Positions 1 to 8,433 are shown, counted from the stretch's first letter. The stretch is DNA of 51,105 nucleotides from Thermoguttaceae bacterium (GCA_017436025.1 JAFSDX010000178.1:1-51105), one strand, 5' to 3'. Program-made: numbers and translations. Notes: generated by a model not told the origin, from the letters alone.

Positions 1-576
1 GAAACGTCGCTCGTTCTTAAACGCCGTTCGCAAAACGAATTAGAACGTTTGACGCAATGGTTCGACGCGACGCCCACGCGTCTCTTTCCCGAACGTTTTA
101 CGGACTCGAACGGCGACGCTTTCGTCAAAGCGCCGTCGTCGAAGGGAACGCCCGATCTCGTTTCGAGCGGCGCGAGCGACGTTGCAATCGGCGGCAAGTC
201 TTACGATCCTTGGCTTTTCGTTCGTCCGGGTTTTCGCAAGCCGTCCGACCCGAACGCGCCGACGACGCTCGACGGTTGGCGACGCCTTGAAGCGGAATTC
301 GCGCCGTCGACGCTTCGCGACGAGATTACGTTAACTCGTTTGCAGCTCGAATATTACGACGCCGACGAAGGCGAAGCGTCCGACGCCGCGCTCAAAATTC
401 TCGTCGATTGGTTGCGCGACCGTCCGGAACCCCAACGCGTCGTTTTGACGGAATCGCTCCGCTCGAATCGCGGAACATTCCGAAATACGCCGCTCCAAGC
501 AAAACGCGCAACCCTTTACAAAACCTTAACTTCCGCCGTTTCGCGCGAACGTTTTCCGCTCGACGGCGCCAAGTAA
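1..576 (+). CDS. C-terminal part of an unknown protein (5' end outside window)
   Basis: The reading frame is open from base 1 and ends with TAA at 574-576, so about 191 residues of a longer protein are visible. The first in-frame candidate start (TTG at 49) has no convincing ribosome binding site, so I treat the gene as truncated by the window edge. The visible part has no signal peptide, membrane segment or motif that I recognise. It contains a short acidic stretch (YYDADEGEASD) followed by an amphipathic helix (ALKILVDWLRDRPE). Codon use matches the neighbours, with many TCG, GCG and GAC codons, which supports real coding. No function is proposed. Confidence 0.6.
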   Translation, partial: ETSLVLKRRSQNELERLTQWFDATPTRLFPERFTDSNGDAFVKAPSSKGTPDLVSSGASDVAIGGKSYDPWLFVRPGFRKPSDPNAPTTLDGWRRLEAEFAPSTLRDEITLTRLQLEYYDADEGEASDAALKILVDWLRDRPEPQRVVLTESLRSNRGTFRNTPLQAKRATLYKTLTSAVSRERFPLDGAK

Positions 577-757
577 CATCGGCGAAACGTTCGGTCGACG
601 GCGAAAGCGGCGCGGCGTTTCTCGTTGTTACGCGACAAAACATCAAACACAATCGAGCGCAACTTTTCGACAACGCAACCCATTTAAACTTACCGTTTAC
701 ATCGGTTCGCCATTGTCGCCGCTTCGCCTTCGCCGCTTTAACGACGCCGAGTCGCGG

Positions 758-1504
758 TTACTCGCTCGCTTTCCCTTGCGATTCGGCGAGCCGTCGCATA
801 CAATCGGCGCCAATTTTTGCGGCGTCTACCGCTAACAAGTCAAAATCCGAACCGAAAAACTCAAACCACCCCTCCCGCCGTTCCAGGACACGCGCCGCCT
901 CTTCGAACGCCTCCGCGGCTTTCGCGTAAGCGCCGATTTGACAATACTCTAGCGCAAGAAAAAAATCTCGATAACGCGGGTCGGTTCCGTATAAAAAAAC
1001 CTTTCTCTCTATGAGCCCAGCCTCGTAGTCGCGCAACAGGTCGCCCGTTTCGGAATAGTTGCGAAAGTAATCCGTCGCGGCGTCCAAAATCGACTCAAAG
1101 TCGGTAAAAAACTTTTCAAACTCATCTTTGTTTTTGGGCGGATAAGGTAAAACCTTATCAAACGCATCCGCCATAACATTTGATTCTTCCCATTCATTAA
1201 ACGCTGTTTTAAATCGGGTTAGCGTCTCTCGCGTCGCCGCGTCTTGCCGAGCGTTCGCCCAGCAATCTGCGCAAGCGTCCAAACGAAAACCGGCGCTACC
1301 GCCGTACTCGAAACTGAACTCCGGGCGCCTCTTCATGAAGCGAAAGCGACAATGTTGCCACATCGTAATTGTTTTACGACTCCATTCTTGACCGTCTTCT
1401 TGCTCAAACCCAAGCGGCTCCAAAGTTTGCGCGATCAATTTTTTAACGCGGCGCGTCAAGGCGCTTTTGAGTTTCGCCGCTTCTTTTTTGGCGTCGTCCG
1501 ACAT
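758..1504 (-). CDS. Hypothetical protein, DUF4304-like N-terminus with helical C-terminus
   Basis: This gene encodes 248 residues and is predicted cytoplasmic, with no signal peptide or membrane segment. The start is well supported: AGGAGGT lies six bases before the ATG at 1504. The first ~90 residues (VKKLIAQTLEPLGF, then WSRK and FSFEYGG) resemble the DUF4304 pattern of small proteins with a conserved LKPLGFKK-type opening. That is a resemblance by eye, not a search result. The last ~80 residues (YCQIGAYAKAAEAFEEAARVLE) look like one or two TPR-type helical hairpins. It stands alone, transcribed convergently with the partial gene to its left, with its own promoter at 1583-1611. Function unknown. 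Confidence 0.7.
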   Translation of the reverse strand: MSDDAKKEAAKLKSALTRRVKKLIAQTLEPLGFEQEDGQEWSRKTITMWQHCRFRFMKRRPEFSFEYGGSAGFRLDACADCWANARQDAATRETLTRFKTAFNEWEESNVMADAFDKVLPYPPKNKDEFEKFFTDFESILDAATDYFRNYSETGDLLRDYEAGLIERKVFLYGTDPRYRDFFLALEYCQIGAYAKAAEAFEEAARVLERREGWFEFFGSDFDLLAVDAAKIGADCMRRLAESQGKASE

Positions 1505-1582
1505 TGCGTTACCTCCTCGGTTTCAACGTTTTTGAAAATCGCGTTCCGACGCCGCGTCGCGAACGCTTTATTCGATACCGTT

Positions 1583-1611
1583 AGTATAACGCCGCGCCAA
1601 GTCTAAAGCAA
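1583..1611 (-). promoter_or_regulatory. Promoter for the gene at 758-1504
   Basis: On the minus strand, TTGCTT and TATACT are separated by 17 bp, about 75 bp upstream of the ATG. A pyrimidine-rich stretch (minus-strand sense) lies directly upstream at about 1611-1660. Confidence 0.5.
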
Positions 1612-1650
1612 GGAAAAAGAAGAAGAGAAAAAAGCGAAAAAAAAGAAAAA

Positions 1651-1684
1651 AAACGCCGAGCGAACCGAAATCCGCTCGACGTTT
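1651..1684 (-). terminator. Rho-independent terminator of thrS
   Basis: A 12-bp stem (AAACGTCGAGCG with CGCTCGGCGTTT, one U-G pair) has a 10-base loop and is followed on the minus strand by a long T-rich tract. It lies about 70 bp beyond the thrS stop codon. Confidence 0.75.
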
Positions 1685-1755
1685 CTTCTTGTTCCAACGA
1701 CGCAAACCGCTTAACCGCCGAGTTTACGTCGTTTAGTTTTCAACGCGTCGCTCGA

Positions 1756-3738
1756 TTAACGACGGCGTTCCGCGATTTCCGCTTTCACGTCGGCGATAAA
1801 CGTTTCGACCGGAATCGCGCCCATCTCGCCTTGTTTGCGGCCGCGAACGCCGACCGAGTCGCTCTCCGCTTCCTTCGCGCCGACGACGCAAAGGTACGGA
1901 ATCAAATCGTTGCGACCGTCGCGAATCTTCGCGCCGATCTTTTCCGAGCGCAGGTCGCACGAGACGCGCAAACCGGCTTCGCGCATACGTTTTTGCACTT
2001 GCTTCGCGTAATCGTCGAACTTTTCGCTGATCGTCAGAATGCGCACTTGCTCCGGCGCCAACCACGTCGGGAACGCCGCCGCGAAGTGTTCGATCAAGAT
2101 GCCGGTGAAGCGTTCGAACGAACCGAACGGCGCGCGGTGAATCATCACCGGACGGTGCAGCTCGCCGTCCGGGCCGATGTATTTCAGGTCGAAACGGTCC
2201 GCCGACGGCAGGTTGTAGTCGAGCTGAATCGTCCCGAGCTGCCACTTGCGGCCCAGGCAGTCGCGGACGACGAAGTCCGCTTTCGGGCCGTAAAACGCCG
2301 CTTCGCCTTCGACGACTTCCAACTTCGGCAAGTCCATTTCGCGGCACGCGCGTTCGAGCGCGTCTTGCGCTTTCTTCCAGTTTTCCGGGTCGCCGACGTA
2401 TTTCGAACTCGTCCAGTCGCGGAAGCTCAGGCGCACTTCGTAATCTTCGAAGCCCATCGTGCGCAAGACCATCAGCGTCATATCGACGCAGTTCTTAAAC
2501 TCTTGCTCGACTTGCTCTTCGGTGCAGAAGATGTGCGCGTCGTCTTGGGTGAAACCGCGAACGCGGGTCAAACCGTTGAGTTCGCCCGATTGTTCGAAGC
2601 GGTGAACGTTCCCGAATTCCGCCAAGCGCAACGGCAACTCGCGGTAGCTGCGCGGTTTCGAGTCGTAAACGGAGACGTGCAGCGGGCAGTTCATCGGACG
2701 GAGCAAGTAACGGTCGCCGCCGTCGACTTCCATCGGCGGGAACTGGCTGTCGGCGTAATACGGGTAGTGCCCGGACGTTTCGAACAGCTCGACTCGGCAG
2801 ATGACCGGCGAGTACATCGGCTGATATTCGCGCTTCAGCAACTCTTGGTAAAGGAAGTTTTCGAGTTCGCGACGGACGATAGCGCCCTTCGGAAGCCAAA
2901 CGACGAGGCCGGAACCGACTTTCGGGTCGACCATAAAGAGTTCGTGCCGCTTCCCGAGGACGCGGTGGTCGCGTTTTTTCGCTTCTTCGAGCTGCGTCAG
3001 GTACGCGTCGAGTTCTTTCTTGTCGAAGAACGCCGTCCCGTAAACGCGGCGAAGGCTTTGGTTGTTCGCGTCGCCCTTCCAGTACGCGGCGGAGGTCGAC
3101 ATAATCTTGAACGCCCCGATGAATTTCGGCGACGGAACGTGCGGCCCGCGGCAGAGGTCGAGGAACTCGCCTTGACGGTAGAACGAGACCGTATCCTCTT
3201 CGCCGAGGCCGGTTTCGAGGTGTTCGACTTTCAGCGATTGCCCGGCGCCCTTCAAAAGCGCGATCGCTTCGTCGCGGCTCATCTCAATGCGTTCGAACGG
3301 CTCGTCTTCTTTGACAATCTTCGCCATTTCAGCTTCGATCTTCGCGAAATCGTCTTCCGTGAACGGCTCTTCCTTCCAAAAGTCGTAATAGAAGCCGTTT
3401 TCAACGGTCGGGCCGAACGCGAGTTGGACGTTTTCGTAAAGGCGCATCACGGCGCGCGCCATCACGTGAGCGCAGGAGTGGCGCATAATGTCGAGCGCTT
3501 CGGCGTCTTTTTTCGTCAAGAGGCGCAGTTCGACCGTTCCCGACTCCGGCAAAAATTCGGAAGCGGAAATCGTTTGGGCGACCGGATTTCCGGCGTCGTC
3601 GCAAACGTCGGGCGTCGTAACGACCGCGGCGACCGTCGCTTTGGCCAAGCCGGAGCCGATCGAAGCGGCGACGTCGATCGGACGAACGCGATTTTCGAAA
3701 CTTTTTTCATTACCGTCGGGAAGAACGACTTTCAACAT
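1756..3738 (-). CDS. thrS: Threonyl-tRNA synthetase
   Basis: This is a class II aminoacyl-tRNA synthetase that charges tRNA-Thr in the cytoplasm. At 660 residues it is close to the usual ~640. An N-terminal TGS domain (~1-75) is followed by the editing domain with its zinc-type residues HSCAHV (H87, H91) and CRGPH (C196, H200). The catalytic core follows, with zinc ligands C351 (RPMNCPLH), H402 and H534 (HRAPFGS). Motif 2 is around VHRFEQSG (~379-386), motif 3 around FERFTGILIEH, and an anticodon-binding domain closes the protein. All key residues are present. The start is supported by GAGG about eight bases upstream of the ATG. The gene stands alone behind a long leader carrying two promoter candidates and a terminator-like hairpin. 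Confidence 0.97.
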   Translation of the reverse strand: MLKVVLPDGNEKSFENRVRPIDVAASIGSGLAKATVAAVVTTPDVCDDAGNPVAQTISASEFLPESGTVELRLLTKKDAEALDIMRHSCAHVMARAVMRLYENVQLAFGPTVENGFYYDFWKEEPFTEDDFAKIEAEMAKIVKEDEPFERIEMSRDEAIALLKGAGQSLKVEHLETGLGEEDTVSFYRQGEFLDLCRGPHVPSPKFIGAFKIMSTSAAYWKGDANNQSLRRVYGTAFFDKKELDAYLTQLEEAKKRDHRVLGKRHELFMVDPKVGSGLVVWLPKGAIVRRELENFLYQELLKREYQPMYSPVICRVELFETSGHYPYYADSQFPPMEVDGGDRYLLRPMNCPLHVSVYDSKPRSYRELPLRLAEFGNVHRFEQSGELNGLTRVRGFTQDDAHIFCTEEQVEQEFKNCVDMTLMVLRTMGFEDYEVRLSFRDWTSSKYVGDPENWKKAQDALERACREMDLPKLEVVEGEAAFYGPKADFVVRDCLGRKWQLGTIQLDYNLPSADRFDLKYIGPDGELHRPVMIHRAPFGSFERFTGILIEHFAAAFPTWLAPEQVRILTISEKFDDYAKQVQKRMREAGLRVSCDLRSEKIGAKIRDGRNDLIPYLCVVGAKEAESDSVGVRGRKQGEMGAIPVETFIADVKAEIAERRR

Positions 3739-3812
3739 CGGATAACCTCAAAATATCGAAGAGGATTTTGCGCGAGGACGGGTTTCTTCGACGACCGAGC
3801 GCCGAACACAAA

Positions 3813-3835
3813 ACGGCGACGGCCCGCTTCGCCGT
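3813..3835 (-). terminator. Terminator-like hairpin in the thrS leader (possible attenuator)
   Basis: On the minus strand, ACGGCGA and TCGCCGT form a 7-bp stem with a 9-base loop followed by TTTG, about 75 bases before the thrS ATG. An overlapping alternative stem (GACGGC with GCCGTC) uses part of the same sequence, as in attenuators. No T-box sequence was recognised. Confidence 0.35.
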
Positions 3836-3868
3836 CCGAGGGGCGGGAAACGCTCGCTAATCTTCGTC

Positions 3869-3874
3869 ATTATA
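3869..3874 (-). promoter_or_regulatory. thrS: Candidate proximal thrS promoter (-10 only)
   Basis: A perfect TATAAT on the minus strand lies 131 bp upstream of the thrS ATG. No good -35 sits 16-18 bp further upstream, so it is weaker than the promoter at 4267-4295. Confidence 0.4.
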
Positions 3875-3875
3875 C

Positions 3876-4266
3876 TCCGAAAGCGCGATTTGGGAAGCCC
3901 CCGACGCGTTAAAAACGTCCGAAAAAGCGCCGAGTTTCAAAGCGCCGTCGCCGACGTTCGCGCCGCCAAATTCGCCGATATTTCCGATATTTCCGAATTT
4001 CCCTCTCAAATCGAGCCGCTCCCCCCCCCGCTAAACGCCGCGCCGCCGCGAGTTCGCCCCGCTTCAAGAAAGCGCTCCCCCAAAAGAAACGAAAAAGAAA
4101 GTCGCGCGCCGCGGACGCCCGCCCCGCCCGCCTTCCGGACCTCTCAAATCGGAAAAACGAACGAAAGCGAACGCCGCGACGCGCCGTCGCAAGAAGTCCG
4201 CCGACGTCGAAAGGTTGAGGCAGATTTGACCAAAACCGTCGAACGGCGTCTCGCGACGTCGCGCTT
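3876..4266. other. Unexplained 390-bp stretch inside the thrS leader
   Basis: If the promoter at 4267-4295 is used, this stretch is transcribed from the minus strand ahead of thrS. It holds a C9 homopolymer at about 4021-4029, a duplicated GATATTTCC at about 3977-3992, and Arg-rich open frames on both strands with no ribosome binding site. I compared it by eye with RNase P RNA, tmRNA, SRP RNA and T-box consensus elements and found none of them. Confidence 0.4.
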
Positions 4267-4295
4267 ATTATAAACGCAAAATTAGACGACGTCAA
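4267..4295 (-). promoter_or_regulatory. Strong sigma70-type promoter upstream of thrS leader
   Basis: TTGACG and TATAAT are separated by exactly 17 bp on the minus strand. The expected start point, near 4260, would give a leader of about 520 nt before thrS. Confidence 0.65.
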
Positions 4296-4372
4296 GTAGC
4301 GTTTTCCGATAAAAGGCGTTTTTTCTCCAAAATTTTATTACAACGCGTCAATCCCCGTTCTTCCCGCTTTAA

Positions 4373-4404
4373 CGCGTTTTAATTAATCCGATTAAAACAG
4401 CGCG
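4373..4404 (-). terminator. AT-rich hairpin downstream of the gene at 4462-6153
   Basis: TTTTAAT and ATTAAAA pair around a 7-base loop, extended by CGCG on each side. It lies about 60 bp past the stop codon. The lack of a clear T-tract makes this a weak terminator call. Confidence 0.35.
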
Positions 4405-4461
4405 ACGACGCCGACTAACGCCTCAAAAACGACGCGGCGCCGTTCTCGGACTTCCAAACGT

Positions 4462-6153
4462 TTAAGGCAATTCGGCCAACTTGCGAAAATAACGGAGCGT
4501 CGGCTCGGCTCTTTCCTTCGTCATTGGGTTCGCGTCGAGCGTTTCTCCCGGTTTTATCTCGCTTCGCGCCGGAAATTTCTCCGCCGCCGCCTCGAAAATA
4601 GCCAAAAATTCGGCGAATTTCTCGCGCCGTAATTCGAGCGCCCTCGCGTCCGCGTCCTCTTTCGTCTCGCTCTTGATCGCGAAAAAGAGTTCCGGACAAA
4701 CGACAAGCGCCGCGTAAGTCTTCAAACGGTCGCACTTCCGCCAATCTTCGTCGTATTCTCGCGACTCCTCGACGTAAACCGGAAACCCGGGCTCGACGAC
4801 GTTTTGCGCCTTCGCCCGCTCGACCAAGCGCTCCAACGCGTCGTATGAAACCGGAAATCCGCCGCTCTCCCAAAGGTCGACAACGCGTCGCGCCGCGTAT
4901 TGGTCGTTCCCCCGGGCGCATTCGAGTCGAATACTCGTCCAACGCTTTTCTTCCGAGTCGGTTAGCGCAATCCGATAATAGCCTTCCGCTCGGTCGAAAC
5001 GCCCCGATAATTCGCAAGCGATCGCCAACGACGCGACGTCGTCTTTGAAATCCTCGGCCTTCTCGAAGGGAAAGCGGTTCGCGCCGGTATAAACGCCGTT
5101 TTTCGGACGCTCGTACTCGTCGCGCCAAAACGTCGCGCTTTCGATTTTGTCGACGATTTCTCCGATCGTTTCGTCGTAACGTCCTTGACTTAACGCGTTA
5201 AAACAACCTTTGCTTCCCAGCGTCGGCGCTCCGGAAAAGGTCGAGCCGAAGTAACGCCCGGCGGTCTCGGGCTCGAGAACGATTCGCTCGGAACGTTTGC
5301 GAACGACTTCTTGTCGCTCGACGGCGGCTTCGGCGCGACGTCGCGTCGCTTCTTCTCGCGCTTCGACTCGCTCTTTCAAACGCTTCAAAACCTTTTGAAA
5401 AACAACGACTTCCGCCGCGTTCGCCTCCGGTTTTCCGAGTTCGTCGAAGGTCGCTTCGAGAAACGCGACAAACTCCGTCGCCGCGTCGAGGTCGGCCCGT
5501 TCCCTCGCTCCCGCCAAGGTCGGCGTCCAACGGTTGCGCGGTCGAGCGCTAGCGACGGCCAAACGCTCCGCTAAGTCGAGCCGCCCTTCCTCCGTCGCGA
5601 CGATTCCGACCTTCTTCAAGCGCGAACAGGCGGTCTCGAACGCTTCGCGGCGTCGCCCTTGCCCGTATAAAACGGCGATTCGCTCCTGCGATTCGAGCCA
5701 AGTTTTCTCCGCTTTCGCCGCGTCGCCCTTGAAACAACCGGCGTAAAAGTCGCGCCCCGCTCGCTCCGCTTCGTCCCAAGCGCCGGTCAAAATCAACGCC
5801 TCGACGTACCCGCGCCGCGCTTGCTCCAGCTCCGGTTCGCTCGGATAATCGGCGACGATAACCCTCCCAACCGCAAGCGCTTGCGGCCAATCATTCCGCT
5901 CCATCGCGTTGCGAAACTCCGCCGCCAAGCGCCGAATCTCTCGCGTTTCCTCCGCCGTCCGGTTCGGTATTTTTGACGACGCGTCTTCTCTCGCGACGAC
6001 GCCGCCCGCAATCTGCGACTCGATATAAAACGTCGCTTGCCGCGCCGCGACGACCGCCGCCGCGCCCAAGCAAAGGGTTGCGGCGGCGATTCTTAGCGCG
6101 CTCGCCCGTTTCCCGTCGCGTCCGTTTTCGTTTTTTTTCTCTTGCGACGTCAT
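4462..6153 (-). CDS. Membrane-anchored helical-repeat (TPR-like) protein
   Basis: This gene encodes 563 residues. The start is the ATG at 6153, preceded by GGGAGGAG at ideal spacing; the frame is open 33 codons further but without a ribosome binding site. A charged N-terminus (~1-17) is followed by one membrane segment (~18-38, ALRIAAATLCLGAAAVVAA). The rest is probably exported and helical, with TPR-like pairs (RNAMERNDWPQALAVGRVIVADYP, split here: RNAMERNDWPQALAVG then RVIVADYP; also AYYRIAL-type helices near 400). A highly charged Arg/Glu coiled-coil stretch lies at ~255-300 (LKRLKERVEAREEATRRR). There are few conserved motifs, and I recognise no enzyme family. It may be an envelope scaffold or assembly protein. 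It forms its own transcription unit, divergent from the phosphodiesterase gene. Confidence 0.75.
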   Translation of the reverse strand: MTSQEKKNENGRDGKRASALRIAAATLCLGAAAVVAARQATFYIESQIAGGVVAREDASSKIPNRTAEETREIRRLAAEFRNAMERNDWPQALAVGRVIVADYPSEPELEQARRGYVEALILTGAWDEAERAGRDFYAGCFKGDAAKAEKTWLESQERIAVLYGQGRRREAFETACSRLKKVGIVATEEGRLDLAERLAVASARPRNRWTPTLAGARERADLDAATEFVAFLEATFDELGKPEANAAEVVVFQKVLKRLKERVEAREEATRRRAEAAVERQEVVRKRSERIVLEPETAGRYFGSTFSGAPTLGSKGCFNALSQGRYDETIGEIVDKIESATFWRDEYERPKNGVYTGANRFPFEKAEDFKDDVASLAIACELSGRFDRAEGYYRIALTDSEEKRWTSIRLECARGNDQYAARRVVDLWESGGFPVSYDALERLVERAKAQNVVEPGFPVYVEESREYDEDWRKCDRLKTYAALVVCPELFFAIKSETKEDADARALELRREKFAEFLAIFEAAAEKFPARSEIKPGETLDANPMTKERAEPTLRYFRKLAELP

Positions 6154-6220
6154 TTCGCTCCTCCCGTTAACGGCCTTAATCTTAACGTTGATTCGACGCG
6201 TCGTTTCCGACGTCGGGTTT

Positions 6221-6249
6221 ATTTTACCCGAGCCGCTATTCGACGTCAA
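6221..6249 (-). promoter_or_regulatory. Promoter for the gene at 4462-6153
   Basis: TTGACG and TAAAAT are separated by 17 bp on the minus strand. The predicted start point lies about 60 bp upstream of the chosen ATG, and after the longer alternative start, which favours the ATG at 6153. Confidence 0.65.
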
Positions 6250-6411
6250 CAAAAAAAGGACGCGTTCGCCGTTTTTTTCCCAATTCCCAACTTTCCGTTG
6301 TCATTCGCCAACCGCCGAGACGTTACATCCCGCCCATTTTGTCTATTTCCGCTTTTGAAGCCCGTTTGCCCCGCGATTTCCGCCTTTTTTTCTTTTTTCT
6401 CCTTTATTTTC

Positions 6412-6440
6412 TTGCAATCCGTCCGCCGCCGCGTTATAAT
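6412..6440 (+). promoter_or_regulatory. Promoter for the phosphodiesterase gene
   Basis: TTGCAA and TATAAT are separated by 17 bp, giving a leader of about 170 nt before the ATG at 6619. Confidence 0.65.
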
Positions 6441-6618
6441 AAACGTCGAGGAGACGCGCCCTCGCAACCGCCGATCGACGCAACTCCCGTTTTTTCAACG
6501 CGTTAACCGTCCGACGTTTTGACGCGTTCCCGTTTTTTCGTTCCGCTCGTTTCGACCGTCGGCGCCGACGCGTCCCGTTTCGCCGTCCGACGTCGAGCTT
6601 GCTAGAAAGGGTTTCGTT

Positions 6619-7527
6619 ATGCGCAAAAGTATTGTCGCCGCGACGTTTGCGGCTCTTTTCCTCGTCGTCGGCGCGGTCGCGTCGTTCGCTCAAGACGCGC
6701 AAAAATCGCCGGTCGGCGTCGAACGCGTCGTTTGGATCGGCTCGGACGGGTTCGGCTCGCACTACGTGAATTGGGACGAACTCCCGAACCTTCGCAAACT
6801 CCGCGACGGCGGCGCTTGGACGCTTCATATGCGCAGCGTTCTCCCGTCGTCGAGCGCGATCAACTGGGAAACGCAGCTCGCCGGCGCGCCGTCCGAAATG
6901 CACGGCTACCGCACTTGGGGGAGCAAAAAGCCCGACCTGCCGCCGATTTACGTCAACGAAAACGGTCGTTTCCCCTGTATTTACAAGGTGTTGAAGGACG
7001 CGAACCCGGAAATCGTCTCGACCTCGATTTACTCTTGGGACGGAATCGGTTATCTGTACGATAAAACCGCCGTCGCCGACGACCGCTCCGTCAAGGGCGA
7101 CCCGGCCGTTTTCGAAGGCGCGCTCGAACAATTCGACAAAAACCCGACTTTCGCGTTCGTTTATTTCAGCGAACCGGACTCCGTCGGACACGGGATCGGT
7201 TGGGGGACGCCGGAATATCAAAAGATGCTGACGACGATCGACGATTACGTCGGCAAGCTCCTCGCGGAACTCGAAAAGCGCGACATGATGAAAAACACGC
7301 TCATTCTCTTCACGTCCGACCACGGCGGGACCGGCAAGGGCCACGGCGACGGCGTTATGGAGCATATGGAAGTTCCGTTTATCCTTTACGGACAAGGGGT
7401 TAAGCCGGGCGAAATTAAGGACGTCGTCGTTCACTTCGACGTCGCCGCGACGATCGCTTGGGCGCTCGGCGCTCCGCGACCGCAGGCTTGGCGCGGCGTC
7501 CCGGTCGAATCGGCGTTCCAAAAGTAA
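6619..7527 (+). CDS. Secreted type I phosphodiesterase / nucleotide pyrophosphatase-like enzyme
   Basis: This gene encodes 302 residues with a signal peptide (~1-24, ending SFA-QD), so it is predicted periplasmic or secreted. It belongs by motif to the alkaline-phosphatase-superfamily phosphodiesterases with two metal ions. Visible metal and nucleophile positions are D43 (GSDGFG), S79 (SSSAINW, in the place of the usual Thr/Ser nucleophile, followed by GAPSEMHG), D187/H191 (EPDSVGHGIG) and D234/H235 (TSDHGG), with H242 nearby. Likely substrates are phosphodiesters or nucleotides; the exact one cannot be read. At ~300 residues it is a compact, minimal-core member. AGAAAGGG lies seven bases before the ATG. 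It stands alone behind its own promoter. Confidence 0.85.
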   Translation: MRKSIVAATFAALFLVVGAVASFAQDAQKSPVGVERVVWIGSDGFGSHYVNWDELPNLRKLRDGGAWTLHMRSVLPSSSAINWETQLAGAPSEMHGYRTWGSKKPDLPPIYVNENGRFPCIYKVLKDANPEIVSTSIYSWDGIGYLYDKTAVADDRSVKGDPAVFEGALEQFDKNPTFAFVYFSEPDSVGHGIGWGTPEYQKMLTTIDDYVGKLLAELEKRDMMKNTLILFTSDHGGTGKGHGDGVMEHMEVPFILYGQGVKPGEIKDVVVHFDVAATIAWALGAPRPQAWRGVPVESAFQK

Positions 7528-7581
7528 GCGATTTTTAACGTCTTAACGTTTTTGCGGAAAGCGGTTAAGCGGCGTCGCGTT

Positions 7582-7603
7582 CCGCGTTCTTTCTCGAACG
7601 CGG
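7582..7603 (+). terminator. Hairpin after the phosphodiesterase gene
   Basis: CCGCGTTC and GAACGCGG form a perfect 8-bp stem with a 6-base loop, 55 bp after the stop codon. A short T-run follows after a further GC-rich segment. Confidence 0.5.
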
Positions 7604-7686
7604 CGCCGCTTTTCCCTTCTCGCCGTTTTTGGCTTTTTTTCTTTCTTGCGTTCTCGACGCAACACGTTTCTTCGAAAGGACTTCCG

Positions 7687-8433
7687 ATGAAATTTTACGT
7701 TTTGGAGGAAACGCCGGCTTTTTACGATCCCGAATACAAAAAATTTCAAAATTCCGATTATCCGGATATGGAAGAACAGCCGAGCGACGGCTCGCCGGAA
7801 CATTGGGAAGAGCCGACGCGTTGCCCGGTTTGCGGAAGTTGGTTCGCCGGGCTGCGCCGCGTTCCGCCTTACGAAACGGAATTGGTATTGTACGCGCCGA
7901 CGTTCGCCGACGTCGTTTTGCGCTCGAACTTCTTGGTTTCCGAGAAGTTTAAAGAATCGTTCGAAGCGTCGGGCTTGACCGGGCTAACTTTCGCGGGGCC
8001 CGTTTCCGTTGTTAAGGTCAAGAAAGCCAACAGAATACGCCGCAAGAATCTTCCGGAGCCGCCCGTTTATTATTTAACGTATGCGGCGGAAAACCGCGCG
8101 ACGGTCGACCATCGCCGTTCGGAAACCGTTTTTTATAAAGACGGCGAACCGAAATGTCCTTACTGTCTTACTTGCAGCGTTCGCGTTCTTCCTCGGTTGT
8201 GCGTCGACGAAGAATCTTGGGACGGAACCGATATTTTCACCCTTAAAGGCAGTCTTGGCGCAACTTACATTACGTCGGAGCGGTTTGCGCGCTGGTTCGA
8301 AGCGAACGGTTTTACCGGCGCGGAACCGATTCCCGCGGAAGAATATAGCCTCGACTGGCGCCCGGAAGCTGTTAATAAACGCATTTTCGGCGGCGACAAT
8401 CCGAACGAAATTCTTTTCGACAAAGAGCCGTAA
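7687..8433 (+). CDS. Double-CXXCG motif protein (SitI6 / Gmx_para_CXXCG-like)
   Basis: This gene encodes 248 residues, starting at the ATG at 7687 with GAAAGGA six bases upstream. Upstream in-frame codons lack a ribosome binding site and encode an implausible basic leader. The layout matches the myxobacterial double-CXXCG family: an MKFY-L-E opening, CPVCG at 46-50, an LPEPPVYYL strand, a second cysteine cluster (C157, C160, C163), then DGTDIFTLKG and SERFARWFEANGFTG before a variable tail. The second motif is imperfect, with Leu where Gly is expected. Family members include SitI6, the immunity protein to the toxin SitA6 in Myxococcus. The two clusters probably bind zinc (inference). No toxin gene is adjacent, so it is either an orphan immunity gene or a housekeeping relative. 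Confidence 0.65.
   Translation: MKFYVLEETPAFYDPEYKKFQNSDYPDMEEQPSDGSPEHWEEPTRCPVCGSWFAGLRRVPPYETELVLYAPTFADVVLRSNFLVSEKFKESFEASGLTGLTFAGPVSVVKVKKANRIRRKNLPEPPVYYLTYAAENRATVDHRRSETVFYKDGEPKCPYCLTCSVRVLPRLCVDEESWDGTDIFTLKGSLGATYITSERFARWFEANGFTGAEPIPAEEYSLDWRPEAVNKRIFGGDNPNEILFDKEP

Larger units (their letters stand above)
6154..6618. other. Divergent intergenic region with two promoters and a pyrimidine tract
   Basis: This region holds the minus-strand promoter at 6221-6249, the plus-strand promoter at 6412-6440 and a pyrimidine-rich stretch (about 6340-6418) just upstream of the latter. From 6441 to 6618 is the leader of the phosphodiesterase gene, about 170 nt, in which I see no riboswitch or gene. 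Confidence 0.5.

Noticed and set aside
1831..3912. A 693-codon open frame opposite thrS
   Set aside because: It is the mirror frame of thrS, and its composition is explained by the codon bias of the synthetase.
3739..4266. T-box riboswitch, RNase P RNA, tmRNA or SRP RNA in the thrS leader
   Set aside because: None of the conserved core sequences of these RNAs could be found on either strand by eye.
3909..4295. Open frames on both strands between thrS and the gene at 4462
   Set aside because: No ribosome binding site, Arg-rich composition, and the minus-strand start falls inside the -35 box of a strong promoter. Kept only as an unexplained region.
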